A stretch of 64,000 bases of DNA from Dyadobacter soli. GTDB taxonomy: Bacteria > Bacteroidota > Bacteroidia > Cytophagales > Spirosomataceae. Shown here piece after piece: positions 43,989 to 52,526 of the stretch. Each line of letters begins with the position of its first letter. Position 1 is the first letter of the stretch. The notes under the pieces are model-generated. The model did no database searches. It was not told the DNA's origin and was given only the letters and a program-made list of their open reading frames with translations. The stretch spans positions 1 through 64,000 of the forward strand of contig NZ_FNAN01000015.1 in the NCBI RefSeq assembly GCF_900101885.1, in the 5' to 3' direction. Position numbers and translations under genes: made by a program.

Positions 43989-45020
43989 TCACCCTGCCGT
44001 TTTGCCACGCCATTGTTCGGCTTTTTTGGCTACGAACCAAAAGGATAACGCCAGCAATGCAAAGAAAATCCCCGCATTGGTACGATCCCAGAAATATTCG
44101 AAATAGCGGGTATAAATGTTCAGCAGGAAGAAAACGAGGCAAAGGTCGCGCAAGGTTTCCTGCTTGAATTGAAATGCATAATAAAGCATTCCCGCGAGCA
44201 CCAGGGTAAAACTCAACGCCCAAAACCAGAAATGACTTTGTTTTAATGCTTTCCAGCCCTCATAATCGGCATAGTTGCCGAAAATCGAAAGCGTCCAGCC
44301 TGCCACCAGGAACAGCAGCAGCCCTACGGTGTAAGTAGTCGTCTTCAAAAATGCCAGCGAACGCACCTGCCCGATTACCCACGACGACGTCCAGATTACC
44401 AGCCCGAACACCGTCATCCGAAGTGGATAGTTCATACCCAGGAACCGGAAACTTCCGCCCGACCAGTAGTGCGTCTGCGCGCCCCACCAGCCCGCCAATG
44501 CAATAATGGCACTCACCCAAAGCAAGGTAGACCGGAGAAAAATCGCGATCCCTGCATAAGCAATCGCCGCAAACAGCAATGGTAATGCATAATTTCCCGG
44601 CCCGTCGAGCAATCCGCGCGTCCAGTAAGTGATCGCAATCGCGACGGTGAGGATAATGGCGATGTTATAAACCTCGTTACTCGCTTTTGCGCTTCCGGAA
44701 TTACCCATCCGACGCCTGGCGAGATACACAAAAAGCCCGGCCACAAGTGTGAAAAGTATACCGACGATGTTCTCTGAAAAGCCCCAGCGCTTCCGCAGCA
44801 GCTCGATCCATTTCTCGTCCAACACCAGCGCGCCGAATGCCAGCAGCCCGCATGAAACCGCCGAAATCAGCGCGTAGATGGCGATCGCATCCACATTCGC
44901 ATTGCGCACGCTGTAACTGCCCCGCAGCTCCGTTGCCAGCTCTTTGGAAATACGCGCCTCATCTTCCCAGGACTGTATCGCCCGGTTCACGACTTCCGCC
45001 TCTTTTTTGTCGAGTTCCAT
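43989..45020 (-). CDS. DUF2157-like membrane protein
   Basis: Polytopic protein of 343 residues. A soluble N-terminus of about 45 residues (MELDKKEAEVVNRAIQSWEDEA split after IQSW) is followed by about ten hydrophobic helices, as in DUF2157 proteins. The loop LARRRMGNSGSAKASNEV between helices is basic. It probably lies in the inner membrane; no biochemical role is known to me. It is followed by the small DUF6984-like gene and preceded by the DUF433 gene, all on the minus strand. Confidence 0.72.
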   Translation of the reverse strand: MELDKKEAEVVNRAIQSWEDEARISKELATELRGSYSVRNANVDAIAIYALISAVSCGLLAFGALVLDEKWIELLRKRWGFSENIVGILFTLVAGLFVYLARRRMGNSGSAKASNEVYNIAIILTVAIAITYWTRGLLDGPGNYALPLLFAAIAYAGIAIFLRSTLLWVSAIIALAGWWGAQTHYWSGGSFRFLGMNYPLRMTVFGLVIWTSSWVIGQVRSLAFLKTTTYTVGLLLFLVAGWTLSIFGNYADYEGWKALKQSHFWFWALSFTLVLAGMLYYAFQFKQETLRDLCLVFFLLNIYTRYFEYFWDRTNAGIFFALLALSFWFVAKKAEQWRGKTAG

Positions 45021-45070
45021 TCAAATTTTTTGGTGTTGATGAAATTAAAACCGTGCCTGGAAATGGCCAC

Positions 45071-45277
45071 CTACAAATAGCTGTTTTTGAAACTGATGCA
45101 TGCTTCGATATCTTCTTTTTCTAATGAAGGATATTGTTGAAGTAACTCTTCGGTCGTTGTTCCAGCAGAAAGAAAATCCAGAACGGTTTTGACAGTAATG
45201 CGCATCCCACGAATGATGGGTTGTCCATTGCAGATTTCAGGATCGGCAGCAATGCGTTGTGTGAGGTACCTAGTCAT
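45071..45277 (-). CDS. DUF433 protein (antitoxin-like)
   Basis: Small protein of 68 residues: RIAADPEICNGQPIIRGMRITVKTVL (split at IIRG), YPSLEKEDIEACISF. This is the DUF433 fold, a winged-helix-like domain usually paired with a PIN-like DUF5615 toxin gene just downstream. Here the downstream 50 bp are empty and the DUF2157 gene follows, so the toxin is missing. The second DUF433 gene of the window is at 56981-57169. A function as an autonomous DNA-binding protein or a relic antitoxin is possible. Confidence 0.85.
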   Translation of the reverse strand: MTRYLTQRIAADPEICNGQPIIRGMRITVKTVLDFLSAGTTTEELLQQYPSLEKEDIEACISFKNSYL

Positions 45278-45285
45278 TATTTATG

Positions 45286-45474
45286 GGAGGCTCCTCCGGA
45301 GCCGCGAATGTGTGTCTTGTTATCGTTTGCTACAAACAGGGTGATCCTCCGGATCAGGTATATTGGAATCGTCTGTGGAGTTTTCAGCAATAGATGGTCA
45401 TCGCCGGCCGCAGAGCGGCATCCTGTTTATAGGAAATCAAACGATCTTGTTAGCGCGGCTCCGGAGGAGCCTCC
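45286..45474. repeat. 189-bp element of nested inverted repeats with four small hairpins
   Basis: The ends are perfect 21-bp inverted repeats (45286-45306 and 45454-45474), each itself a hairpin: GGCTCC-TCC-GGAGCC at 45289-45303 and GGCTCC-GGA-GGAGCC at 45457-45471. Inside lie ATCGTTTG (45322-45329) mirrored by CAAACGAT (45438-45445), AAACAGG (45334-45340) mirrored by CCTGTTT (45422-45428), and two more hairpins, TGATCC-TCC-GGATCA (45342-45356) and GCCGC-AGA-GCGGC (45407-45419). It has no plausible gene and stands between the DUF433 gene and the terminator of the CxxCH gene. The layout suggests a dispersed, non-autonomous mobile or structured intergenic repeat; copy number cannot be seen here. 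Confidence 0.75.
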
Positions 45475-45602
45475 TAACGTTGCTGAATTTTCAATTTGCT
45501 TTTTATCAAATACCGCCTCAAATGCTATACCGAAACACTCCGCGTCAAATATACTCATTTCGGAACATCGTAAACAATTCGTTAATAATTACCGGTTACA
45601 TA

Positions 45603-45637
45603 AAAACAAACCCCGGAACGATTAAATCCCGGGGCTT
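45603..45637 (-). terminator. Intrinsic terminator of the CxxCH lipoprotein gene
   Basis: AAGCCCCGG (45637-45629) pairs with CCGGGGTTT (45616-45608), with one G-T pair, and a T-rich stretch follows on the minus strand (GTTTTTA, to 45601). It lies 21 bp past the stop codon. Confidence 0.65.
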
Positions 45638-45657
45638 TAAATGCAATTTGAATTTGC

Positions 45658-48600
45658 CTATTTCTTCAAACCGGAAAGGAACTCCACTACGTCGCGGATC
45701 TCTCTTTTCGACATGATATTCCCCATCGGCGGCATGCTCGATGGTACGTTTTCGCGTTTTGCAATGCGCGAAGTCGCGATCTTCAATGGTTCAGCTTCCG
45801 AAGTTTTCAGTATCAGTTCGTGCTCGTTTTCCTGTGCCAGGATTCCCGCTGCGGATGTGCCGTCTTTCAACGTCAGCATCACCATACCGAAACCGGGCGA
45901 GAGGCGCGCACTCGGCTCGACGAGCGCTTGGAGGATTTGCTCGCGCGTGAGGACGTTACCGATGTTGGAAAGGTTAGGGCCTACTTCTCCGCCCTGACCG
46001 CCGATCGAGTGGCAACGCACGCATTCCGCCGCTGAACTGGTCATGAAATAGCGACGGCCCGCTTGCGCATTCCCGCCAAACAATGCATCCTGATAGTCGG
46101 CTGCGGTGTTGCCTTGCTTGCGCAGCGGTGCCATTTTGGCTATTAATGCGCTCGATTTGGTGGAGTCGATCGCTTCGCCCAGGTCGAGTTGCAGGTTTTG
46201 CGGCAGTTTGTTATCCGCCATCTTGCCGATCAGGCCGGTGAAAATGGTTTCTGTTTTCGCAACCGGCAGGCTACCGAGCACTTTCAGGATTTGCTGCTGC
46301 TCACGCACGCTGCCTTTCTCGAAAATCGTATTCGAAATGTCGGTCAATGCTTCTTTCGACATATTTACGCTTCCCACCATACCCAATGCAGCCGTGCGTA
46401 CATCGGCGTCGGAATCGCTCATGCCTTTTTTCATGACGGTTTCCATATCCGAATATTTCAGATCGTTCAATGCGACCAGCATGGCAGCACGCACTTTCGC
46501 ATCGCTGCTTTCGTTCAGGATTTTTGCTAATGTGGCATTGTTGTCGCCGACATTCAGGTTCGTCAGCATTTGTGCGGCAGCGATGAGTATCGCTGGCTCG
46601 TTTTCCTGCAAAAGATCGGCTACCATCGGCTTGATCTTCGCTTTCACGCCAGCCGGATCACGTTCCATCGGGCCACGGTAACGGCCGTCTACACGGTCGG
46701 TGACCGATGGGCTGGCCCAGGTTCCAAGCGTTGCCAAAGCTTCGGCGCGCATGGCTTTGTCTACGTCCTTACGCTTCGCAAATGCAATGAGGTCGTTGAG
46801 CTGAGCGTCACCTCCAACGCGCAATGCGGCATTGATAGCTCGGCGCAGCAATGGCTCCGAAGTGAATCCTTTCTCGTTCAGCACAGCTGCCAATGCGGGC
46901 AATGCAGCCGGAATGGAAAGATCGTCGTTGATACCGCGAGCGGCTTCCGTAACAATGTATTCGTCTTTGTCTTTCAGGAATGCGCTGATCTGCTCATTTT
47001 TCATCCGACGCAATACAAGCACACCGGCAATGCGTAGTGATTTTTCGGGGCTGGTCGCCAATGCGGCGATCGGCGCAACTTCACCTATGCGTGAAAGTGC
47101 CAGCACGCCCGCGTGACGGATGTACACGTCCTGGTCGTTGTTCGCTTTCACCATTTCAATCAATGGCTGTACGGCATTCTTGTCCTTCACCCGACCGAGT
47201 GCCTGCGCCGCGAAGAATTGTACGCGCGGGTTTTTGCTTTTCAGCATTGGGATCAGCATTGGCGCGGCCTCGGCGATTTTAGCGTCGCCCAGCACTTTCG
47301 CAGCCTGTACAGCAATTTCCTCGTCCGAATCTTTCAACAAAGTCATCAGCACATTGGCATACGACTTATCCTGGCGGGCCAGTTGACCCATTCCCCAAAT
47401 CCCGTGGATGCGGCCGAACTGGTTGCCTTTCTGCTCAATGGCCTTGCCCAGTACCGCAGCACCTTTCGCGCCTCTCGAAGCGAGTTCAAATTGTGCTTTC
47501 TGGCGAATGCGCATGTCTTCATAGGAAAGCAATGGCAGCAATGCATCGTCGGATTGCTTGGTATAATCCAGCTGCATTAAGCGCTTGGTTTCGGTACGGA
47601 TCGCTTTCAGGTCATTTTTCTCGTCGGTAACATCGAGTTTCCATACGCGGCCATAGTTTTTTGTATCCCAACCATTGATCCAGTCCGCAACGTATAATGC
47701 GCCGTCCGGGCCGAAACGGATACCGGTCGGCAGGATACCTGTCAAAATGTTTTTCTCGCCATCCAGCACGAATGAAGCGCCTTTGGGTTTCAAACCAAAC
47801 GACCAGATCGGCGAACGCGCAGGGTTACCTACGAATTCAACGAGGAAGAACTTGTTTTTCCAATCCTTACCCAATGCCGTTCCCGGGTTGTATTGCATAC
47901 CGGTAGGGCCGTTGTGGAAGTTTTGAATTGGCGGGATAATGTAGGCAGCCTGACCGTCCCACCGCGGTTTGAACAACTTTTCGTCCATCCAAACCTTGTA
48001 GCTGTTGTTTTTAGGGTCGGTATATTTCCCGTATTGCCAGTTGGAGCGCCATCCTGCATCGGAACCTTCCACAACGTGTACCAGACGCTCGCTTTCGCCA
48101 GGGTGGTCGCCATCGTTGTCGGAGCTGATGAGGTTACCATATTCGTCGAACACAAACTCGTGCGTGTTACGCAAGCCGTGCGCGTAGATTTCGAAATCGC
48201 TGCCGTCGGGGTTCGAGCGGGCGATGATACCGGAGTTCGGGTGCTCGTGTTTTACACCTTCGGCCGTGGTAATGTTGGCACCGATATCCCCGATATTCCA
48301 GTAAATTTTACCATCCGGCCCCTCGATCGGGTTCGACATGCCGTGCCCGCTGAAACCGATATGCACGCCGTAACCATGGCTGATCGACGTTTTTTCGTCC
48401 AGCACACCGTCGCCATTGGTATCTCTCAAACGCCACACGTCGGGTGCGATGGTCACGAAAATATCCTTAGCACGCACGAGCAAGCCGCCCGCCACGTCGG
48501 AAACTTCGTCGAAGAAATCGTCGAGAATGCGCATGGATACGTCGGCGATACCGTCGTTATCCGTGTCTTCGATGCGCCAAACTTCGTCTTTTTCCACAGC

Positions 48601-49086
48601 GAGGTCTTTCCAGTCGTGCGAACCGTCGCCGTTGAGGTCTTTCAGCCAGTTGTTTTCCTCGCTTTTTTCGGGGGCAAATGTCTTGTGCAGAAATTTGCGG
48701 CGGTCTTCGACAGTCTGCAATGCAATGGATTCGGTGATCCAGTTGCGGTGCCCGCGAATATCGAATTCGGAGTTTTTCTGGCGGTTGGTCCGGTTGAGGT
48801 ACACCCTTCCGGCATCGTCCATCGCAATTGCCACGGGATCGGGCGCGAGCGAATCGGAGGCCCAGAGATCGAGTTTCAACCCGTCGGCCAGCTTGACAAC
48901 CGTTTTTTCGCGGATTTCTTTGGCATGTGCCTTGCCCGTCGCGGCGTCTTCTTTCACCACCACTTTGGTGCTGTTGGTCTTCACGACCGGCCCCGACGAC
49001 ATAGGCGCCATTTTCATACACGACACTACCGCAATCGTGGTAGCCGCCATGAGGGTCAAAGGAGTTTTGAGATTTTTGGAGATCAT
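45658..49086 (-). CDS. Giant PVC-type lipoprotein: beta-propeller, HEAT repeats, C-terminal haem-binding CxxCH
   Basis: Protein of 1142 residues. A lipoprotein signal ends in AVVSC with Cys23 as the lipid site. Residues about 55-510 form a sugar-dehydrogenase-like propeller (PVAIAMDDAGRVYLNR, NWLKDLNGDGSHDW, GFSGHGMSNPIEGPDGKIYW, GIRFGPDGALYVADWI). About 525-1000 are HEAT-type helical repeats (IPMLKSKNPRVQFFAAQALG is one). The C-terminal cytochrome c domain has C1022-V-R-C1025-H1026 and SSMPPMGN with a methionine ligand candidate. Such proteins are abundant in Planctomycetes and Bacteroidota and are presumed periplasmic or surface sugar oxidoreductases. No partner gene is adjacent. An isolated transcription unit with its own terminator. 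Confidence 0.88.
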   Translation of the reverse strand: MISKNLKTPLTLMAATTIAVVSCMKMAPMSSGPVVKTNSTKVVVKEDAATGKAHAKEIREKTVVKLADGLKLDLWASDSLAPDPVAIAMDDAGRVYLNRTNRQKNSEFDIRGHRNWITESIALQTVEDRRKFLHKTFAPEKSEENNWLKDLNGDGSHDWKDLAVEKDEVWRIEDTDNDGIADVSMRILDDFFDEVSDVAGGLLVRAKDIFVTIAPDVWRLRDTNGDGVLDEKTSISHGYGVHIGFSGHGMSNPIEGPDGKIYWNIGDIGANITTAEGVKHEHPNSGIIARSNPDGSDFEIYAHGLRNTHEFVFDEYGNLISSDNDGDHPGESERLVHVVEGSDAGWRSNWQYGKYTDPKNNSYKVWMDEKLFKPRWDGQAAYIIPPIQNFHNGPTGMQYNPGTALGKDWKNKFFLVEFVGNPARSPIWSFGLKPKGASFVLDGEKNILTGILPTGIRFGPDGALYVADWINGWDTKNYGRVWKLDVTDEKNDLKAIRTETKRLMQLDYTKQSDDALLPLLSYEDMRIRQKAQFELASRGAKGAAVLGKAIEQKGNQFGRIHGIWGMGQLARQDKSYANVLMTLLKDSDEEIAVQAAKVLGDAKIAEAAPMLIPMLKSKNPRVQFFAAQALGRVKDKNAVQPLIEMVKANNDQDVYIRHAGVLALSRIGEVAPIAALATSPEKSLRIAGVLVLRRMKNEQISAFLKDKDEYIVTEAARGINDDLSIPAALPALAAVLNEKGFTSEPLLRRAINAALRVGGDAQLNDLIAFAKRKDVDKAMRAEALATLGTWASPSVTDRVDGRYRGPMERDPAGVKAKIKPMVADLLQENEPAILIAAAQMLTNLNVGDNNATLAKILNESSDAKVRAAMLVALNDLKYSDMETVMKKGMSDSDADVRTAALGMVGSVNMSKEALTDISNTIFEKGSVREQQQILKVLGSLPVAKTETIFTGLIGKMADNKLPQNLQLDLGEAIDSTKSSALIAKMAPLRKQGNTAADYQDALFGGNAQAGRRYFMTSSAAECVRCHSIGGQGGEVGPNLSNIGNVLTREQILQALVEPSARLSPGFGMVMLTLKDGTSAAGILAQENEHELILKTSEAEPLKIATSRIAKRENVPSSMPPMGNIMSKREIRDVVEFLSGLKK

Positions 49087-49129
49087 TGAGTATTTGGTAT
49101 TAACATAGATTCTTGATTAGCAAGTAATA

Positions 49130-49459
49130 CTAAACCGGTTGTAAACGGCGCTTCTGCATAGGAATAAAATGCTGAATGCTCGCCCGGTTGATCTTCTGCT
49201 CGGCATGCCAAAGTTCATAATCACTTTGCAGTTTCAGCCAGAATTCAGGACTTGAACCGAAGGCCTCAGATAATCTGACGGCCATTTCCGAGCTGACACC
49301 CTGATGCCCGTTTAAAATATTGGAAAGCGTTTTAGGAGAAATTCCTAATCCCGCCGCAACCTGCCGAATCGTCAGGTCGTTGCCAGTTTCTTCTTTTATA
49401 CCCTCCATAATATCCCGGATCATCGAGCCGGGGTGTGGAGGCATCATTCCTCGTTTCAT
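49130..49459 (-). CDS. higA: HigA-family antitoxin
   Basis: DNA-binding antitoxin of 109 residues. MMPPHPGSMIRDIMEG is the usual N-terminus; a helix-turn-helix follows (LTIRQVAAGLGISPKTLSNILNG split at LGIS) and VSSEMAVRLSEAFGSSPEFWLKLQ after it. It neutralises the HigB toxin and, in the family, represses its own operon. Order toxin-antitoxin with a 2-bp gap is the inverted arrangement typical of higBA. A palindromic operator lies before higB. Confidence 0.92.
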   Translation of the reverse strand: MKRGMMPPHPGSMIRDIMEGIKEETGNDLTIRQVAAGLGISPKTLSNILNGHQGVSSEMAVRLSEAFGSSPEFWLKLQSDYELWHAEQKINRASIQHFIPMQKRRLQPV

Positions 49460-49461
49460 AA

Positions 49462-49740
49462 TCAGTGATAATCTAAATAGTCGACGTCGAATACGTGCCC
49501 ATTGTCAAATCTGAAAGTAATTCGATAGTTCCCGTTTACCTTGACAGACCAGTGATTTTTCAAGTCACCTTTCAGCGGATGAAGATTCCATCCAACTATA
49601 TCAAGCTCTTCCAATGTGTGAGCCTCGTCCAGCCGGTATAAAATTCTTCTTATTTTCTCAACGTGGTGTGGTTGCAGTCGGGTAGGGTTGTTAGTTTCGA
49701 AAAACAACCGCAAGCCTTTATGCCTGAAACTATTGATCAT
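49462..49740 (-). CDS. higB: HigB-family toxin (RelE/ParE fold)
   Basis: Protein of 92 residues: MINSFRHKGLRLFFETNNP, HVEKIRRILYRLDEAHTLEEL, HPLKGDLKNHWSVKVNGNYRITF and DVDYLDYH are the standard HigB landmarks, including the KVNGNYRITF strand. Such toxins are ribosome-dependent mRNA interferases. Length is full and no residue looks lost, so the pair is probably active. First gene of the operon. Confidence 0.93.
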   Translation of the reverse strand: MINSFRHKGLRLFFETNNPTRLQPHHVEKIRRILYRLDEAHTLEELDIVGWNLHPLKGDLKNHWSVKVNGNYRITFRFDNGHVFDVDYLDYH

Positions 49741-49748
49741 AGCCGTTC

Positions 49749-49776
49749 CAAAAATAGTACTTCCCGGGCGAAGTAC
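49749..49776 (-). promoter_or_regulatory. higBA promoter -7 element and palindromic operator
   Basis: GTACTTC (49757-49763) and GAAGTAC (49770-49776) are a perfect inverted repeat with a 6-nt spacer. Directly downstream on the minus strand is TATTTTTG (49756-49749), a -7-type element 8 bp before the higB ATG. The arrangement fits autorepression by HigA, and the transcript would be almost leaderless. Confidence 0.6.
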
Positions 49777-49881
49777 CTAGGTTGTTGAAAATCCTGTTGG
49801 AACGTGAGTGGTAAGTCTGTTATCGGTAAGAATCCCCAAACCGATAGCCGCTTGCCCAAATTAGCAAATCAAATCTATCCG

Positions 49882-51093
49882 TCAAAACAACTCCAACTGC
49901 CCGTCCCAACCCTTCGGCTTCTTCGCCTTACCTTTCACAGTGCGGCCTTCGTATTTCCAGGAAGTGTCACGCTCGTGCTGGACGATTTCGTTGAAGCGGT
50001 TATTCGGTTGAAAGTCCTTTTCTAGCTGCGCGGAAACTTTCGAGAGGTTTTTCAATGCGTCGGATTTGTCGTTATCACCCATTTTGGCGAGCTGAATGGC
50101 CCGGTCGAGCGTGAGGATGGACTCGTCGTATACGGTAATGGGCACGGGAAACGGGTGGCCATCCTTGCCGCCGTGGGCGAACGAAAAGCGCGCCGGATCG
50201 CTGAAACGCGACGGCGTACCATGAATAATCTCGCTCACGAGCGTGAGCGACTGGATCGTGCGCGGGCCTACGCCTTCGAGCATAAGCAGCGACTCCATGT
50301 TATCGACCGGGTTATCGTGTGCTAATGCGAGTACCGCGCCGAGTCGTTTGAGATTCACATCTTCCGCACGCACATCGTGGTGATCGGGCATGATCAGTTT
50401 CGAAACTTCCCGTATAACTTTATCGGGATTTTCTTTGGTAAGATCTAAAATGCCGGTGCGTGTCGGGGCGGCGGCTTTGGCGGTCAGGTTAAGGATATCG
50501 CCCTGATTTTGCCCGTAAATGAATGTATGGGGCTCTTCAATGAACGACTGGATACTTGGAGAATGCCAGTGGTAACGACGCGCCAGACGGTCGTTGGTGT
50601 TCATACCCTGCTGGATCACGGCCCAGTTGCCTTCTTTGGAAAGGACAAAAGAATGCAAATACAGCTGGAAGCCGTCCTGAATAGCTGTATTATCGACCTT
50701 CGCGGAGAGCTTGCTGTGCTGTACGAGCAGGTTGCCGTCAAGCCCCGTTTTATCGGCGATCGCCAGCAGTTCGGAAGGTGTTTGTCTTGAATACTTACCC
50801 CGGCCGCCGCAAATGTAAATGCCCAGGTCCGACGATCTGCGATTCACGGATTGCTTCAAAGCACCCATTACCGACGTTGTAATGCCCGATGAATGCCAGT
50901 CCATGCCCAGCACACATCCCAGCGACTGAAACCAGAACGGATCGCTCATTTTTTGAAGCAATGCATCTCGCCCGTACTCCATCACAATCGCCTCCACGAT
51001 GGCGCCGCCGAGCGCGCTCATGCGTTGCGCGAGCCATACGGGCACTTTCCCGTAATGCAGGGGTAAATCGGCGTGGCCACTTTTCATATGCAT
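49882..51093 (-). CDS. DUF763 protein with helix-hairpin-helix and C-terminal clamp-binding-like motif
   Basis: Protein of 403 residues, unknown function. Landmarks of DUF763 are HADLPLHYGKVPVWLAQRM (after the first residues), MDWHSSGITTSVMGALK (64-80), GIYICGGRGKYSRQTPSEL (91-109) and LQHSKLSAKVDNTAIQDG-like VQHSKLSAKVDNTAIQDG (124-141). A helix-hairpin-helix (LEGVGPRTIQSL, 272-283) suggests DNA binding. The protein ends in Q399-L-E-L-F403, matching the QLxLF consensus of bacterial sliding-clamp partners. Residues 60-200 look like a folded catalytic or binding domain with conserved H, D and K. It stands alone on the minus strand, divergent from the CNNM gene. A role in DNA repair or replication is inference. 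ATG at 51087 (MKSGHADL) is an alternative start. Confidence 0.85.
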   Translation of the reverse strand: MHMKSGHADLPLHYGKVPVWLAQRMSALGGAIVEAIVMEYGRDALLQKMSDPFWFQSLGCVLGMDWHSSGITTSVMGALKQSVNRRSSDLGIYICGGRGKYSRQTPSELLAIADKTGLDGNLLVQHSKLSAKVDNTAIQDGFQLYLHSFVLSKEGNWAVIQQGMNTNDRLARRYHWHSPSIQSFIEEPHTFIYGQNQGDILNLTAKAAAPTRTGILDLTKENPDKVIREVSKLIMPDHHDVRAEDVNLKRLGAVLALAHDNPVDNMESLLMLEGVGPRTIQSLTLVSEIIHGTPSRFSDPARFSFAHGGKDGHPFPVPITVYDESILTLDRAIQLAKMGDNDKSDALKNLSKVSAQLEKDFQPNNRFNEIVQHERDTSWKYEGRTVKGKAKKPKGWDGQLELF

Positions 51094-51231
51094 TCAATTT
51101 ACGAAAATTCGCGGTGGCGGGAGGTCACCACACATGTATTAATGCGCGATAGCGTTTCCCAATGGTACAATTTTTTGTTAAAATGCAGCCTTAAAACGTA
51201 TTTTCATCTTAAAACTGATCCATCTGCCTCC

Positions 51232-52524
51232 ATGCTTTTACAGGTTATCATTACCCTTGTACTCGTTCTGCTCAATGGTTTTTTCGTCGCTGCCGAGTTT
51301 GCAATTGTCAAAATCCGCGCCTCGCAGCTCGAACAAAAGGCCCAGGAAGGGAACCGCATGGCTATTCTTTCCAAACAGATCGTCTCGAATTTGGACGGGT
51401 ATCTCGCTGCTACCCAGTTCGGGATCACGCTCGCGAGCCTTGGTTTGGGTTGGATAGGGGAGCCGGTCGTTTCGAAGATGATCATCGGCGCTATGGACCT
51501 GTTGGGCCTTTCCATCGACCCGGAACTGGCACACCATATCGCATTGCCCACCGCATTTGCCATTATTACCGTTTTACATATTGTTTTCGGCGAGCTCGCC
51601 CCGAAATCGATCGCTATCCAGCGGCCGGAGTCGACGACCTTGGCTTTGTCCTATCCGCTGCACGGCTTTTTCCTCGTATTCAGGCCGGTAGTGTGGTTGC
51701 TGAACGGTATCGCCAATGTGATCTTGAAAGGTGTCGGCATTACGCCGTCGCACGGCAGCGAGGTGCACAGTAGTGACGAGCTGCGCTATCTGGTTCAACA
51801 ACAGAAAGATAGCGGGATGATAGAAGCCGCGGATTATGATCTGATCAAGAACGCATTCGATTTCTCGGAAAGGGTAGCGAGGCAAATTATGATCCCGCGG
51901 CCGCAGGTAGTAGGGATTGATATTAACGACTTTTCAGAGGCCAAACTTGAAAAAGTAATAGAAGAAGGTTATTCGAGAATGCCGGTTTATGAGGATACCC
52001 TCGATCAGGTGGTCGGTGTTCTGCATTTGAAGGACTTGTTGCTTAAAATGCGGCAGGGCAAGGAGATCGTTTTGCGCGAGATGATCAGACCCATTGCCAC
52101 CGTCCACGGCTCGAAAGCGATTGGTGCATTGCTGCGCGAGTTTCAGCTGAGCCGCCAGCAAATGGCGGTGATTGTGGATGAATATGGTGGCGTGGATGGT
52201 ATCGTAACCATGGAGGACATTCTGGAAGAGCTGGTAGGAGAGATTCAGGACGAATACGACAATGAGGCACCGATCGTCAAAAACGAAGCGGACAACACTT
52301 ACACCGTGCAGGGGGCCGCGTCCATCGCGGATTTAAATGATCGGTTGCCGCATGACATTACCAAGCGCCCGGATTACGAAACGCTCGCCGGTTACCTGAT
52401 CTGGAAATGCGGCCGCATTCCGGCGGTAGGCGAAAAGCTCAAAACGAAGCATTATGAGTTTACCGTGCTCAAAAAGCAGCGCAGCATGGTTTCGCAGGTG
52501 AAGATTGCGGTGTTGGAGGGGTAG
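51232..52524 (+). CDS. CNNM/CorC-type membrane protein (hemolysin C family)
   Basis: Protein of 430 residues. DUF21/CNNM membrane domain at about 1-190 (LLQVIITLVLVLLNGFFVAA split, then AEFAIVKIRASQLE, HIVFGELAPKSIAIQ), a CBS pair at about 205-330 (MIPRPQVVGID, GYSRMPVYEDTLDQVVGVL, VDEYGGVDGIVTMEDILEEL) and a CorC_HlyC transporter-associated domain to the end. Relatives export magnesium or cobalt; the hemolysin name is historical. ATG 51232 gives the standard N-terminus; an upstream in-frame ATG at 51073 lies in the DUF763 gene's start region and adds 53 odd residues. Confidence 0.92.
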   Translation: MLLQVIITLVLVLLNGFFVAAEFAIVKIRASQLEQKAQEGNRMAILSKQIVSNLDGYLAATQFGITLASLGLGWIGEPVVSKMIIGAMDLLGLSIDPELAHHIALPTAFAIITVLHIVFGELAPKSIAIQRPESTTLALSYPLHGFFLVFRPVVWLLNGIANVILKGVGITPSHGSEVHSSDELRYLVQQQKDSGMIEAADYDLIKNAFDFSERVARQIMIPRPQVVGIDINDFSEAKLEKVIEEGYSRMPVYEDTLDQVVGVLHLKDLLLKMRQGKEIVLREMIRPIATVHGSKAIGALLREFQLSRQQMAVIVDEYGGVDGIVTMEDILEELVGEIQDEYDNEAPIVKNEADNTYTVQGAASIADLNDRLPHDITKRPDYETLAGYLIWKCGRIPAVGEKLKTKHYEFTVLKKQRSMVSQVKIAVLEG

Positions 52525-52526
52525 TG

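Noticed and set aside
43960..44223. Longer N-terminus for the DUF6984-like protein
   Set aside because: It would overlap the DUF2157 gene by over 200 bp and lacks conserved character; ATG 43959 gives the typical start.
45286..45474. CRISPR array
   Set aside because: The repeats are inverted and nested, not direct and regularly spaced; no cas genes are present.
47893..49089. A 398-residue frame opposite the CxxCH lipoprotein gene
   Set aside because: Same artefact; no signal, domain or promoter supports it, and the sense strand encodes conserved propeller sequence.
49130..49740. The higBA pair as part of a prophage or genomic island
   Set aside because: No integrase, phage gene or attachment repeat flanks it within the window.
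51073..51231. Upstream start extending the CNNM protein by 53 residues
   Set aside because: The extension is not hydrophobic or family-like and overlaps the start region of the divergent DUF763 gene.
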